Shown here: positions 10,501 through 21,200 of the stretch, piece by piece
How the letters are laid out: every line of letters starts with the position of its first letter
Numbering within the stretch: position 1 is the first letter of the stretch
NCBI GenBank assembly: GCA_026770025.1
Contig: JAMXDE010000006.1
Coordinates: 2,548,001 to 2,612,000, forward strand
DNA: 64,000 nt
DNA from: Craspedostauros australis
Lineage: Eukaryota > Bacillariophyta > Bacillariophyceae > Mastogloiales > Achnanthaceae
Direction of reading: 5' to 3'
Notes under the pieces: model-generated
The model's database searches: none
What the model saw: only the letters and a program-made list of their open reading frames with translations
What the model was told of the DNA's origin: nothing
Translations under genes and position numbers: made by a program

Positions 10501-10512
10501 CGTTTCGAAACG
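10501..10512. other. Palindrome at the primer-binding position of the copia element
   Basis: CGTTTCGAAACG abuts the inner edge of the 5' LTR exactly where a primer-binding site is expected. It is self-complementary and does not begin with TGG, so it does not pair with a tRNA 3' CCA end. It resembles the T-loop region of tRNAs (TTCGAA), which could mean an internal tRNA fragment is the primer. Confidence 0.5.
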
Positions 10513-11266
10513 TGTTGGAAATCCGGGGTTAGGTAGTAGATTAATCTGTTATCAATCTGTACCAATTTAGAACTGTGAGAACAAACTCCTTGACTCTCCA
10601 ATTCCAATTCAGCAGCAAGTGTAATCTGTAGCAGTTCACCATGATCATGCACTTGTCCATGGTTGCTTTCATCTGCTTCATCAGCTTGCTCTCATGCTCT
10701 CTTCTGCAGGTTCATCATGCATTCTCGTGGTGATTGCATCTTCTACATTCGAGCAGCATCTCTCATAGACGCACAGGTACCTTCAGCATGGGTCTCAGTC
10801 TGATCGATCCCACTTGACCTTCGGTTCCTCAGTATTCCTCCTGCGCCATCATCACATACTCACCGGTCATGTTCATTCCATGTCGCGTCGTCAATCGTGC
10901 TCTTGAGCGGATAGGGGCATCGCTTCCGTTTCTCTTTCTCAGAGAAGCGATCCCTTGTCCGTCGATGCGCATCGACTTGTCTGATATATATCGACAGTTT
11001 CGCCCATAGTCTTGGCTCATGTGCGAATACATCCCTAGAGGTCGATCCATAGGTTCGCCCTCATTACAGCGGTGGTACATGGATAGGCTCCATGGCGGGA
11101 CATGACTGATGTTGATGTCATTCATGGACAGAGGGTTGATGGGGGACAGGCTGCAAGGTGGTCCGAGTGTTACCAACGAAGTTGACCTCGTCGAGTTGTG
11201 AAGATATTATTGGGAGGTGCGGCAATCATGGGTATCTTGGTAAAAGCGTACCCCCGATTCCTGACA
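10513..11266 (-). repeat. 5' LTR of the copia element
   Basis: 754 bp, the same sequence as 3823-4576. In element sense it carries the promoter. Its plus-strand right end (CGATTCCTGACA) is followed by the target duplication AGTGTG at 11267-11272. Confidence 0.95.
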
Positions 11267-11565
11267 AGTGTGACCTTCACGTACGGCAGTGTTCGATTGC
11301 AATGTTCAATACATGGCCTCTAGCTTCGCTATGTTAGATCTCGAATCCACAACATCAAAACATGATGTGCCTCAGAAATGTTCCGTCGGCATCACTTCAG
11401 CTCCTCATCGTTGTGTTCTGCGACGTTGACAATCCTCCTCCTCGACCAACAACAGCGAATTAACCACATTCGTACTCTCCATTGAAGCAAGCGGTCTATG
11501 TATTATACATCTGCAATCGAAGTCCGCATCACACTGACGTTGCCATCAGCGACACGAACAGAAGG
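11267..11565. other. Short leader between the LTR and the TAM41 gene
   Basis: About 300 bp that must contain the promoter and 5' leader of the next gene, truncated from its original upstream context by the copia insertion. A short upstream exon with a targeting presequence cannot be excluded. Confidence 0.4.
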
Positions 11566-12684
11566 ATGAAGGATGCTGGACAGCTTGCATCCCACGATGA
11601 GCTCAGCGACATCATCGGGCACTTCCCACAGCACCATCTGATGCATGCGTTTGGATACGGATCCGGCGTCTTCTCTCAGAACATCCAAGCGCAAGCGCAT
11701 GCCGGCGGCATGATCGACATGATCCTGGTTGTGGACGATGCTCATCGTTTCCACGAGCAGAACATCCAGCAGAACCCCCAGCATTACACGCCCTGGCTGC
11801 GCTGGTCAGGTCCAGCCATTGCAACCACGCTGCAGCGGTCGCTGCCCGATGCCAAGGTTCTGTTCCACGTGGTGGATGATCCCGTGGCCATGAAGTACGG
11901 CATTGTGCAATGGGATGATCTACGAGCAGATCTGTTGCAGTGGAACGCGCTGTATCTGGCAGGTCGGTTGCACAAGCCCACGCTGCCGATCATGACACCG
12001 GCGCCGGACGAGTTTGTGGATGCGCAGGAGACCAACCTGCGGTCGGCAGTGGCGGCCTCGCTGCTGTTGTTGGATGAAAACGATCGTGAGGACGCGGATG
12101 CAGGTCCATCGAAGGAGATTGGAGATCAGAGTGGCACCACCCCATGGTCCAAGCTGTACATGCAGATTGCTTCGCTAAGCTACACGGGCGACTTTCGGAT
12201 GAAGGTTGGGGGAGAAGATCCATTGAAGGTGACGAAGCTGATCCAAGCACCCGGTCAGCTGGATCGCTTCCACTCCATGTATCGTCAATCTTCAGTTACG
12301 CAGACGCTGGAAACTCAGGGAGTGTTGCAGCTGAGCGATGCTGGCGTGGAGTGGGATTGCAAGAGTAGCGCGGCTCGGCGCTGCCTGTGGGAATGCTTGC
12401 CGCCTTCCTTCCAGGCCTTGAATTCGTCGGTGCATGAATCAACCGCATCGACAGAGAGTCGAAAGCCGCTAACGAACGCAAACGCAAACGCAAACATGCC
12501 AACAAGAACGAATGCGGTGAAGTTCGATGGAGATGCGCAGCAACGGCTGATGTCCAAGCTGGAAGACACCGTGGGCAAACCAGCCAGATATCAATCCATG
12601 AAGGGCATCTTCACTCTCGGATTCAGCAGATCGTTCAAGTACGCGGCAGCAAAGCTGTCGAAAGGTTTGTTGAGGCGCAGGTAG
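11566..12684 (+). CDS. TAM41: Mitochondrial CDP-diacylglycerol synthase, TAM41/Mmp37 family
   Basis: 372 residues from the first ATG of the frame. The enzyme makes CDP-diacylglycerol from phosphatidic acid and CTP at the matrix side of the inner mitochondrial membrane, for cardiolipin and phosphatidylglycerol synthesis. Family hallmarks visible: FGYGSGVFSQ (29-38) and MIDMILVVDD (49-58), the nucleotidyltransferase-like core with its acidic residues; the NPQHYTPWLRW segment; WDDLRADLLQWNALYLAGR; and SLSYTGDFRMKVGGEDPLKV. Length fits the family. The visible N-terminus lacks a clear mitochondrial presequence; it may be on an upstream exon, since the frame is open further 5' without an ATG and shows AG sites. 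The C-terminus after about 280 carries a low-complexity NANANAN stretch. The family call is firm, the exact start is not. Confidence 0.92.
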   Translation: MKDAGQLASHDELSDIIGHFPQHHLMHAFGYGSGVFSQNIQAQAHAGGMIDMILVVDDAHRFHEQNIQQNPQHYTPWLRWSGPAIATTLQRSLPDAKVLFHVVDDPVAMKYGIVQWDDLRADLLQWNALYLAGRLHKPTLPIMTPAPDEFVDAQETNLRSAVAASLLLLDENDREDADAGPSKEIGDQSGTTPWSKLYMQIASLSYTGDFRMKVGGEDPLKVTKLIQAPGQLDRFHSMYRQSSVTQTLETQGVLQLSDAGVEWDCKSSAARRCLWECLPPSFQALNSSVHESTASTESRKPLTNANANANMPTRTNAVKFDGDAQQRLMSKLEDTVGKPARYQSMKGIFTLGFSRSFKYAAAKLSKGLLRRR

Positions 12685-13091
12685 AGTAGAGTAGAGTAGA
12701 GCAGGCGAAATCAAGCAAGGAACAAGAAGAAAGAGGAGTGCACTATACTTCGACTTTCTCACCGTCCTGACGCCAACACTGTTTGTGACGCCGCCTGGGT
12801 TTTCATTTAGCTCCGCTCCGTTCCATTTGATTGGGAGCAAACTGGAGATTCATACCATGGGAGTACGCTCAATGATAGCCACATTACCCTTCTCTCGCAT
12901 AAATAGGGCTACAGTTCCATTATGATTCTGTTCAACTTCAGCACTCAAAATGAACTTCAGTTCCTCGAATCTGTTGTGTATGTAGCGGCGGCAACTCGCT
13001 CTGCTCTACCATACGATGATTGGTGTCGCTACTGACACTCGCAACCCTGCCAAACAGAGCGCAATGCAATCAAGCCAATTCTGCTCGCCCA
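12685..13091. other. Intergenic between convergent genes
   Basis: It lies between the TAM41 stop and the stop of the minus-strand chalcone-isomerase-like gene and should contain both 3' UTRs. A short AGAGT tandem repeat starts right at the TAM41 stop (about 12685-12700). Nothing else is recognised. Confidence 0.5.
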
Positions 13092-13814
13092 TCATGCTTC
13101 CACAACGGCCAGCTTCATCTTGCTATTGGAATTCAGTTCACCCAGCAGGCCCCGCTTCAGATCGTCCGCCACGGCCTTCTCGCCAAACCACATGCTCAGG
13201 AACGCACGCTGAAAGTCCCTGCCGGGGATGGACCCCTTCCGCTGGCCTTGGTCGTACACCACCGTCTCGTCGCCGATCAGCTGCATCATCTCCTTGCCGT
13301 ATGCCTTGATGGGACCGAACATGCCGATGAACCGATCCCTGTCCTTCTCGTAGTGGTCGTACCGATGCGTCACGCTGTACTCCAGCTGCTGCTCCCACGC
13401 TGAGGTCACACGACCCTGTCCGACGCTCTTGAGAAACGTGCAATCGAAGATCATGGGACTGCCGGAGTCCAGGTACGACAGCACGTCCTCCTCCGAATTC
13501 ACCGACACCTCCGTGTACAGTCCAGCCACGTAGGCCTTGATCTCAAAGCCGAAGAAGTTGATGGACCGAATGCCATGGCCGTTGCGTTGCAGCATGACTC
13601 CGTCCAGGACGTGCGAATCAGGCAGATGCACGCCCTCCACGGACAGCGACGAGCTGTGGATGGAGACGGATCCTGGTGCTGTTGGCGATGCCAGCACCGC
13701 TGCTGTTCCGCCGCCTCCGACATTCCCATCATGGTTGACGTTGCCCTTCGTCGCTGTGGCGAGGAACAGGACGAAGGCGGCCACGCGGATCTTGTGATTG
13801 CGGAACATTGACAT
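13092..13814 (-). CDS. Chalcone-isomerase-like protein
   Basis: 240 residues starting at an ATG with a hydrophobic signal or anchor segment (residues 9-24). From about residue 65 the sequence follows the chalcone isomerase fold of the CHI-like type: a short strand with LQRNGHGIRSINFFGFEIKA, then KAYVAGLYTE, a helical FKSVGQGRVTSAWEQQLEY-like region and a C-terminal ...PGRDFQRAFLSMWFGEKAV...LLGEL. In this fold the bacterial, algal and fungal members are thought to bind fatty acids or other small lipids and are not flavonoid enzymes; I would not assign isomerase activity. The N-terminus suggests entry into the secretory route or a plastid, but no Phe follows the signal peptide in the usual way. 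It is convergent with TAM41. Confidence 0.85.
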   Translation of the reverse strand: MSMFRNHKIRVAAFVLFLATATKGNVNHDGNVGGGGTAAVLASPTAPGSVSIHSSSLSVEGVHLPDSHVLDGVMLQRNGHGIRSINFFGFEIKAYVAGLYTEVSVNSEEDVLSYLDSGSPMIFDCTFLKSVGQGRVTSAWEQQLEYSVTHRYDHYEKDRDRFIGMFGPIKAYGKEMMQLIGDETVVYDQGQRKGSIPGRDFQRAFLSMWFGEKAVADDLKRGLLGELNSNSKMKLAVVEA

Positions 13815-14626
13815 GATGGGTGGGTATTGGCAAAGGAGATGGTATGGTATGGAAGGGGAGAGAGAGAGACAGAAAGAATGGAGCTATTGATGGGATGCCG
13901 AGTGATGGAGTGGATCGAAGATTATGGAATGGGTATGGAACAACCGCCGAACAAAACGCGGAACAGAGGAGACACAGAAATCGAAGGGAAGAAGGAAACG
14001 AGGACAAGAACAAGAACAAGAACGGCACAAGAAAGGAGGAATGATGATCGAGAGAGTGCCAACATCCTCCCCGTGGATCACAGCGTGACACCCACAGCGT
14101 TGTTCTGTCCGCGGATTCCGACATGCGGAACAAGAAGCTGTTGTGGTTGTCATGACACATCCGGGTGATATCATGTCAAGTTGGTATCTTCAAAACATAC
14201 GGTCCATGTGGTCGTAGATTCAATGGTTGCTCATTGACTGATTCGATCGAAAATCAGAAACAAGAAAAGTCCACCGCCGATGACGCACACGCCAACAACA
14301 GAAAAACGAACAAATGAATGAAGAAAAGAAGCGGAACAGTCGTGCAACGCAGACACACATCATCGAAACAAACCATCATCAATGCTCTTTATGCATCGCA
14401 CCTATTGTACGACCTCAGAGCATCTGACGCATTGCGGGTCCTGTCCTGTTTTGAACATTGGGATCATGCCATGCCTTTCTATCAAAGTGCGCAATGAAGC
14501 AACGATCACGCATTACTCACCCATCGCTCACCCATCCACAAATTCTCCATCTATCCATCCATCCATCCATCCATCAACCAAGCCAGACAACTGAAGGCAT
14601 CCTTTCCAACAACTTCCATCGCCGTC
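13815..14626. other. Shared upstream region of two divergent genes
   Basis: 812 bp between the starts of the chalcone-isomerase-like gene and the DUF1997-like gene. It contains purine-rich low-complexity DNA (about 13855-14045) and a CCAT tandem repeat (about 14550-14575) shortly before the second ATG. No gene is seen. Confidence 0.5.
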
Positions 14627-15448
14627 ATGATGATCCGCTCCCTCTGCCTTGTGGCCATCATGGGGTGCTCCACAGCTGCATTTGCCCCCATTCCGACGAA
14701 TGTTGCGCAAGCCACCTTGCCTTCTGACGCAGTGGACACATCATCGCGACATGTGTCATCAGTTGGACCATTGCGCATGTCGTCTGCATCCACATCGAAG
14801 CCACAGAACACGGTCATGTCTCGACGGCGAGAACTTCTGTCACGCGACGGACCCTACTTTGCGTTGGAACGACGCAAGGGCGACATCAAGTTCGGTGCCA
14901 CCGCGGCGTTGGTAACCGAACTTCGGGACGAGGCCGACCGAGAATCCATCGTGGAGTGGCTCAAGGATGAGAGGTCGTTGGCCATGTCCATCTGGGATGA
15001 AGATCTGACGACGGAGTTGGGGAATTCCATCTACCGACTGCGCACCATGAATTTGCAGTTCGTCACGCTGAAGCTCGCGCCCACAGTCGACATCAAGATG
15101 TGGACCGGATTGGTTCGGAACGATCCCAACCTGCCGGTGTTTGCGTTGCAATCCGTCGCATTCGATCCCCAAGTCGAGATTCTCCCAGGCATGTCGATAT
15201 CTCCGGAGGCATTGGGAATTGAGATTGAGGTGGTCGGTGAGCTACGCGCGTCTGATGACGGGAAGGGCTTGACGGGGAAGATATCGTTCGAATCAGGTGG
15301 CAAGCTCCCCGCTCCAATGAGGCTGCTTCCGGAGGGTGTGCTGAATGCAGCGACGGCCACCATCAACCAGACGGTCGTCAACTTCGCCATCAAGAGTTTC
15401 GAGAAAGGGGCGATTGCGAAGTATCAAGAGCACCTCGAATCGAAATGA
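14627..15448 (+). CDS. Plastid-targeted DUF1997-like protein
   Basis: 273 residues. The N-terminus MMIRSLCLVAIMGCSTAA followed by F19-A-P is a near-perfect diatom ASAFAP plastid signal. A Ser/Thr-rich transit region runs to about residue 65. The mature part (about 75-270) resembles the DUF1997 proteins of cyanobacteria and plastids: a first block with YRLRTMNLQFVTLKLAPTVDI, the central VAFDPQVEILPGM segment, and a C-terminal LPEGVLNAATATINQTV block. Biochemical function is not established. The start is the first of two adjacent ATGs directly before the hydrophobic core. The gene is divergent from the chalcone-isomerase-like gene and convergent with the transporter at 15709. Confidence 0.82.
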   Translation: MMIRSLCLVAIMGCSTAAFAPIPTNVAQATLPSDAVDTSSRHVSSVGPLRMSSASTSKPQNTVMSRRRELLSRDGPYFALERRKGDIKFGATAALVTELRDEADRESIVEWLKDERSLAMSIWDEDLTTELGNSIYRLRTMNLQFVTLKLAPTVDIKMWTGLVRNDPNLPVFALQSVAFDPQVEILPGMSISPEALGIEIEVVGELRASDDGKGLTGKISFESGGKLPAPMRLLPEGVLNAATATINQTVVNFAIKSFEKGAIAKYQEHLESK

Positions 15449-15708
15449 ATTCCATGCAGCAGGAACAATCTGGATTCGAAATCAAATCGAAAGTACAACA
15501 CCTTATCTATGTGGTAGTATTTGGAGAGATTGATCCAGCCTTTGTCTCTTCTAGAGATTCATACAGACACATATTCCTAGGTTAGCTTCATTGTACCACA
15601 TCGTGCAGCTTCCAAGCCATCTTGTTATCTCCACTCGCAGGAGCGGGAGGCCGAAACACTGCAAGGTCCTTCCGTCATCTTGCAACTTATGAATCTGGTA
15701 CACATGCA

Positions 15709-17415
15709 CTAGTATATTCGGATGGAAAGAAGCGCCGATCTCATCGTGCTCATGATGAAAGCGAGGAACGCTTGCAGCTCCGGCAGTTCTTCCTCCAGAA
15801 TCCAGGCGAAGGTGAGGACGTTGGCGGCGATGCTGCAGCACAACCAAAGCCACTCGCTTCTGACCCGCTGCGGCGTTTTGGACACGTACGCTCCGAAGCG
15901 GGTCTTTGCAACCTTTTGGGGAAGCTCGGCTGACTTCCAGACGGATTGAATGCCTTCAATACCAAGATTGCTGTAAAGGCAACCCACGAGGATGAGAACG
16001 GAACCCAACGCAGCGCCGGCTCCGAGTTGCTCTCCCATCACAACAGATGCGAACGCCGTTCCGAACAATGGCTCCGTTGAGAAAATGAGCGTCGTCTCGG
16101 CAGCTGTAAGCGTCCGCAGGGCCTGCGTCTCCATCAGGATCGTGAGGCCTGTGGTTATCAAACCCGTCCAAATGATACTCAGGATGATGGAGGGGGACGT
16201 CAACCATTCAGCCCATGGGTACGACTGCAGCATCGCAACGTCTGTCGACCACACAGCGTATCCAGCCGATGCAAGAGCGACGGCCAAGAGCTGCGCGGCT
16301 GTGGTACGGCTGGCCTGGCCTGGAAATCTATTCATGGCGCTTTCGACTCTCCAAAAACCGATGCCAAAAGCAAGGGGTTGGATGAAAGATAGCAGATCAC
16401 CCCGTGATAGCAAGGGCTCTCCACTTTGCAGCTGTCCACCACCAAGTTCCAGCATGCCAACCCCAAGCACGGCCAGCATCGCCCCAGCCCATTCTCGACT
16501 CTTGAGCTTCTTGCCTGTTGCGAACTCAATGAGCGGCACAGTGACGACGGCCAACGAGCAGATGAAGGCCGACTTCGATGCGTCCGTAGTTTCCAAACCG
16601 ATAGCCTGTGCGATGTACCCAATCGAATTCCAGAGGCCGACCTCAAATCCCAACCACGCAGCTGCGACCGTGTCCTGCAGGGAGACATCCTCTTTTGGAT
16701 TTGGCAACAGCCACGGGAGGCCCGCCAACGACGCCAGTCCGAATCGAAGAGTGGTGCTGACACCAATCGGCAACGAGTCACCGAGTAGTTTGACGAGCGA
16801 GAAATTGGTTCCGTACAATGCTGCGGACGCGAGCAACAGCAACCGCGCTCGCCAAACATCTGAAGGATCTCTGTTGGTTGCTTCGCCTTTGGATGCAAGC
16901 GCTTGCTCGTCCGAACTGCCCTTGTTCATGCCGCCGGAGTTGCTATCGTTGTGTGCATCTCCTTCGTACGAGTACCGTGATGTTTCACAGCTCGTTCCCT
17001 GGTCTTTGTTGGATGAGTATGCATCCAGATGCGCCCGTTCATCGTCAGAATCACGCGAGTCGAATTTGATGGCATTGTTCGTGTCAATGTCCATCTGCAT
17101 CTGGCACTCGCCCGCTTGCGCACTATGAGTGGAAGTTGCGGAGACTGATGTGGCTGATGACACCGACGATGATCGTGACACAGGCCTTGATGGCCGTGAC
17201 ATGGAGTCGTGTTGGAGCCGCGATCCGTTATCGCCTCTGGCTGACGCAAAGAGGCCTGAAGGCGAAGCAAAATGGGACAGCCCAGGTTTGCAGACAGAGC
17301 CACCGCGCTGGAGCGAAGGCCGGTGAGGGCATGTGGAAGACATCGTGAAGGGTGTGACTGTGTCAGCGCCGAGCCGACAGACTACGAACAGAAGGAGGCT
17401 GGATTTGACCATCAT
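15709..17415 (-). CDS. EamA/DMT-family transporter, probably plastid or endomembrane (paralogue 1)
   Basis: 568 residues from the ATG at 17415; the frame is open upstream, but the ATG pair MM directly precedes the signal-like segment VKSSLLLFVVCRLGADTVTPF. Residues about 30-180 are Ser/Asp/Asn-rich and low in complexity. The rest is a ten-span drug/metabolite transporter fold made of two EamA repeats: the first starts LLLLASAALYGTNFSLVKLLG and the second includes GLITTGLTILMETQALRTLTAAETTLIFSTEPLF, the usual signature near the end of repeat two. A last hydrophobic stretch lies near the C-terminus. EamA proteins exchange small metabolites across membranes; the substrate cannot be inferred. A related gene lies at 39642-41087 on the same strand. 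Confidence 0.88.
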   Translation of the reverse strand: MMVKSSLLLFVVCRLGADTVTPFTMSSTCPHRPSLQRGGSVCKPGLSHFASPSGLFASARGDNGSRLQHDSMSRPSRPVSRSSSVSSATSVSATSTHSAQAGECQMQMDIDTNNAIKFDSRDSDDERAHLDAYSSNKDQGTSCETSRYSYEGDAHNDSNSGGMNKGSSDEQALASKGEATNRDPSDVWRARLLLLASAALYGTNFSLVKLLGDSLPIGVSTTLRFGLASLAGLPWLLPNPKEDVSLQDTVAAAWLGFEVGLWNSIGYIAQAIGLETTDASKSAFICSLAVVTVPLIEFATGKKLKSREWAGAMLAVLGVGMLELGGGQLQSGEPLLSRGDLLSFIQPLAFGIGFWRVESAMNRFPGQASRTTAAQLLAVALASAGYAVWSTDVAMLQSYPWAEWLTSPSIILSIIWTGLITTGLTILMETQALRTLTAAETTLIFSTEPLFGTAFASVVMGEQLGAGAALGSVLILVGCLYSNLGIEGIQSVWKSAELPQKVAKTRFGAYVSKTPQRVRSEWLWLCCSIAANVLTFAWILEEELPELQAFLAFIMSTMRSALLSIRIY

Positions 17416-18266
17416 GGTGAGGGAGAACGTTGCTTGGATGAAAGTAGAGTTGGGTATGAGTGAGCGTGAGCGCGAGCGTGAGAGTGGCCTGGTGCTGCTG
17501 TTGCTGTTGTTCCACTTTGCGTGTCTTGAAATGTGCTGATGCCCGTCGGACAGGAGGAATGATCTGTCCTGTGCTGACGCCAGCAACAAGCAGTGTCCCA
17601 CCAGCGTTTTGTCAAACACCGATCAGTGGTCAGTTCCTGCGTGTTCGTTTTTCCGCGGTTGGCTTGACACTTGGAGGGGGCCGAGTGCCTATTGTGCACG
17701 TGCATTTGCATGGAGTTGGCTTGCATCTGTTTGTCTCTGTGTGTGATTGCCCTTCGTTCGCCTCTGTGTTCTCTCACACTTTCTTTCTTCCTCTCTTCTT
17801 TGTGTTCGTGGTTGTGGGTGGGTCGATGACGGGTTCGTGTTTGCGAGAGTTTGTGACATGGCGCGATCCATCAAAGCCCATCAACAAGTCGCAAGATTTG
17901 GACGACAGATGTCAAAACAGATCCGGCCTCAGCCAATCATCATCCTCGTAAGTTGAAGTTATCTTCTCCAAAGAACACATTCCACGTTTTCGCATGTTCG
18001 CCGCGAAACAGATGCTAGCGATGCAAAAATAGGTCACTGGTTCATCGGTGCATTTGCTTCGATGCCGCTCACAAATGCACCACAAACATGGAGCAGTCGT
18101 AGGGTACAATAAGACTGCCGTGTATGGTATGGTATATATTATACAATAGTATTATGTAATGTTACATTCAATTGGTATGTTTGTGTGATGGACAAGGACT
18201 CGCCCACAAGGTACAGGTGAGCGTTGCATCCAATCCATCGCCTAGAGGGGGAGGGGGGCAACCAAA
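17416..18266. other. Intergenic region
   Basis: It contains the 5' side of the transporter gene and the 3' side of the giant flavoprotein gene. AT-rich DNA with TATATTATA-like runs lies at about 18120-18170. No coding signal is seen. Confidence 0.5.
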
Positions 18267-21200
18267 TCAGTCTCTACGATCCATGCCGCTCTGGATGTAT
18301 TGCAAGATGGAACCAAAGCGATCGGCAGCAAAGACGGTGTCAAAGCGGTACTTGTGCAGGAAGTCCCTGGCGACATACTCCCAAGTTTCTCGCTCCTGTG
18401 CCTGTTTGGGGTCGACATCGTTTGGTGTGATCTCCATCATCTTGTACGCGTCCTCGATCTCGTCTCGGAATGCCTCGCAGACGAATTCACCCAGCTTGGG
18501 TGGCAGACGGTAGCGAACGACGTATTCCACGCCGAAGAAGGCGATCGTGGCGAACAGGGCCATCGAAACGCTCCCAAGAGCGACGTAGAATGGAAGCTCG
18601 ACAGCAGCGTCGATCTCGTCGTCATACGCTTGGACGGCAAGAGCCCAGGGCAACGAAACAGCGGCGCCAGTTGCCGCTGTCACCCGCAGTGTGGTGAGGC
18701 AGATCTGAGTCATCGTGACCGTCCTGACGAGAGAGATATTCTCCTTCGAGAGGGCAGTGGGCGCCTCGGATACCTTGTTGCCAAGCACGCTCCACAATCC
18801 CAGCAAGATGACTAGTTTGCGCAGCAGGTGAAAGATGGCAAGGACTGCTCCGACAGTGGATGCCAACAGCGCCCATGCACCTGCTTCTTCCACTCTGGTC
18901 GGTCCACCGGCTCTGCCAACGATCCTGGCGATTGAGAAGATCCAGGACGCCGTGAATACGAGGAAGCCCGACATGAACACCAGCGATGCGATTTCGCTTT
19001 CGCGTGTTGCGTGGTACAGCTGGTAAAGATCCTGCACCTTGCGTCGCATGATCTCGCCACCTGCGATCTCCGACAGTTCCTTCGCTTGCATGGCGATGCC
19101 GAGAGACTCTGTTTGGATCGGAGACAGCGGCATGGGGCCCTCCGCCGATGCGCAGCAGAACATGTTGTAGAAGTACCGGACCGCGACGGTGCAGTCCCAG
19201 TGCCAGAATCTGCGCTGCTTGAGGAAACCGAATCGTGTCGGTCCCCGCTGGAGAGAGGTTGCCAAGATCGAGCTGAACCGATTCAACCTGTAGAACAGAT
19301 GGGCTGCTTCGACGCGATGCGTGGAGTTGCTCTTCTCCGATGTGGATGACAGCATCCGCTGCATCTCGTCGCAGCCGCGATGGATGTTAACCAGATGCTC
19401 CTGAACGTACGAGTTCTTGTGATACACTTCAGTGATGAAGTACGTCGTCAGCAGTCGATCGAATTCATCCAAAGCGGTGGGGTCGTTCCTGTTGTGTTTG
19501 AACTCGTTGTACACCTCCACGAAAGACTTCGGGTCTTCTTCGCCGTAGTACTTGACTGCATCGATGAATTTCTGAACCTCCGCGTCCATGTGCGCCAAGA
19601 AAGGGTTGAGCCTCTCCGGTACGCCCTGCCGTTCCGTGTTGCCCATGAGACAGAACGCCGCTTTCTTCACGCCCTGAAATTTGGCGTCGTGGAATACAAT
19701 CCTCGCCTCCTCGTTGCGGATCTTGTACTGAGACACGTTGGCCATGGTGCCGAAGGACAGGACGATACTCAGAGCACCGACGATGGCAGAGATGATCCCT
19801 GCCACATCGTTCCCATCACCCAGAATGTCGATGAGGTTGAATGCGACCGCGCCTGCAGAGAAGGCCGATGCCAGGGTGAGCGAGTTGGCGAAGTTCTGTG
19901 CCTGCACGGCAAAGTCGTCGACGATGGAATCGACGGACTTGGGCTGGACGTAGATGTGGGATGCCATGCGTTTGTTGTACAAAGCCGCCTTGGTTGCGAA
20001 GTCCATGATCTGATCCACGGTGTCCTCCAAGCATTTTGCAACTTCGCAATGATACTCTGCCAATCGAAGAAGTGCGTCATTCTCGATGCCATCGATGTCA
20101 GCCATGAATTCGCTCCAATACATGGCAGCTCCGAGCTCCTGTCGTCTGTGCACCATTTCTTGCTTGCGCTGCAGCAGCGCCTCCTCGAGCCCTGCGCTGG
20201 AAATCGTCTTGTCCGCCTTGACCTCCGCCACGAGCTTGTTGAAGATAATATTCTGCGTGATCTCGTAGAACGAATGTCGGAACATTTCGTTCAGCTCCAT
20301 CCCTTTTGGGATGAGGGAGGCCGCGAACTTGCTCTTCCAATCGTTCGACAGGACCTTTCGCATATCCTGCTTGGTCTCCATGAACTCGATCACCTTGGAG
20401 TGCAGGTAATCGATGCCTTTCTCGTATTCGAATCCTGGTCGAAGAAATCCGTCCCGGCCGTAGTTGGTGCCGCATCCCCTGGTGACGACTTCGCTGTTGG
20501 ACCAGTTGGTTTCTTTCGAGTACGTGCGGAATCGATCTTCGAACGAAGTGCCATGGATTGCTTTCTTGATGAATTCGTTGAACAGCATGGCGTTGATGCA
20601 TGCGCCGGTGAGTCCGCTGTAGCGCATGAAGTGCGGTGTGGACTGCTCATCGCCGACGAAGGCAAACACGTATCCCTTCGCTTCGTTGTTCAGGCGCACG
20701 GTGCGGTAGTTCACGTAGTGGCTGACGGGGAAGGTCGCCAACGCGACTTTGGATTCCTGGTTACCATCGGGGTTCCTCGTCAGATTTCCTTCCCTTCGCA
20801 CCATGGTGTCTCTCTTCATTTTGGAGATGTAGCCTTCGACGTTGCGTGCCAGAATGCGCTTGCGTTCCTTGATGATGACCTCATACATCTCCTGTGGACG
20901 GTCGCTCACGCGGAAGCTTTCTCCGACGGGGAGAGTGGACAGCTCGACATCTTCGTACGAATTGATGATGTAGATCCTTGGTACCCTCTTGCGTGCTCCT
21001 GGGTTGTAGACATCCCCATGCCGAATGGTCTCCAAACAGGCGTCGTACCAGAGGCGGTCGATGTGGTGGGCGAAGACATTCTTCAATCTGTCGATACTCT
21101 TCTTGTGATCGTCCGCCTTGTACTTGAGGCGCAAGCCGGTCACGAGTTCCTCGGCGGTTTCGGTCTTCCAATGTTCATACTCGCGGCAGAACTCCATGCC

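Larger units (their letters stand above)
3823..11266 (-). mobile_element. Complete Ty1/copia LTR retrotransposon
   Basis: This 7444-bp element lies on the minus strand. Its LTRs (3823-4576 and 10513-11266, 754 bp each) appear identical in line-by-line comparison, so the insertion is recent. They carry TG...CA ends and are flanked by a direct AGTGTG duplication (3817-3822 and 11267-11272). In element sense the order is 5' LTR, gag, one in-frame TGA, pol (protease, integrase, reverse transcriptase, RNase H), 3' LTR. Integrase lies before reverse transcriptase, which is diagnostic for copia rather than gypsy. A purine-rich stretch (minus strand of 4577-4586, AATGGAAGGG) directly precedes the 3' LTR and fits the polypurine tract. 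The primer-binding position holds a palindrome (10501-10512) instead of the usual TGG start. Both reading frames are otherwise unbroken, so the copy may be autonomous. Confidence 0.95.
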
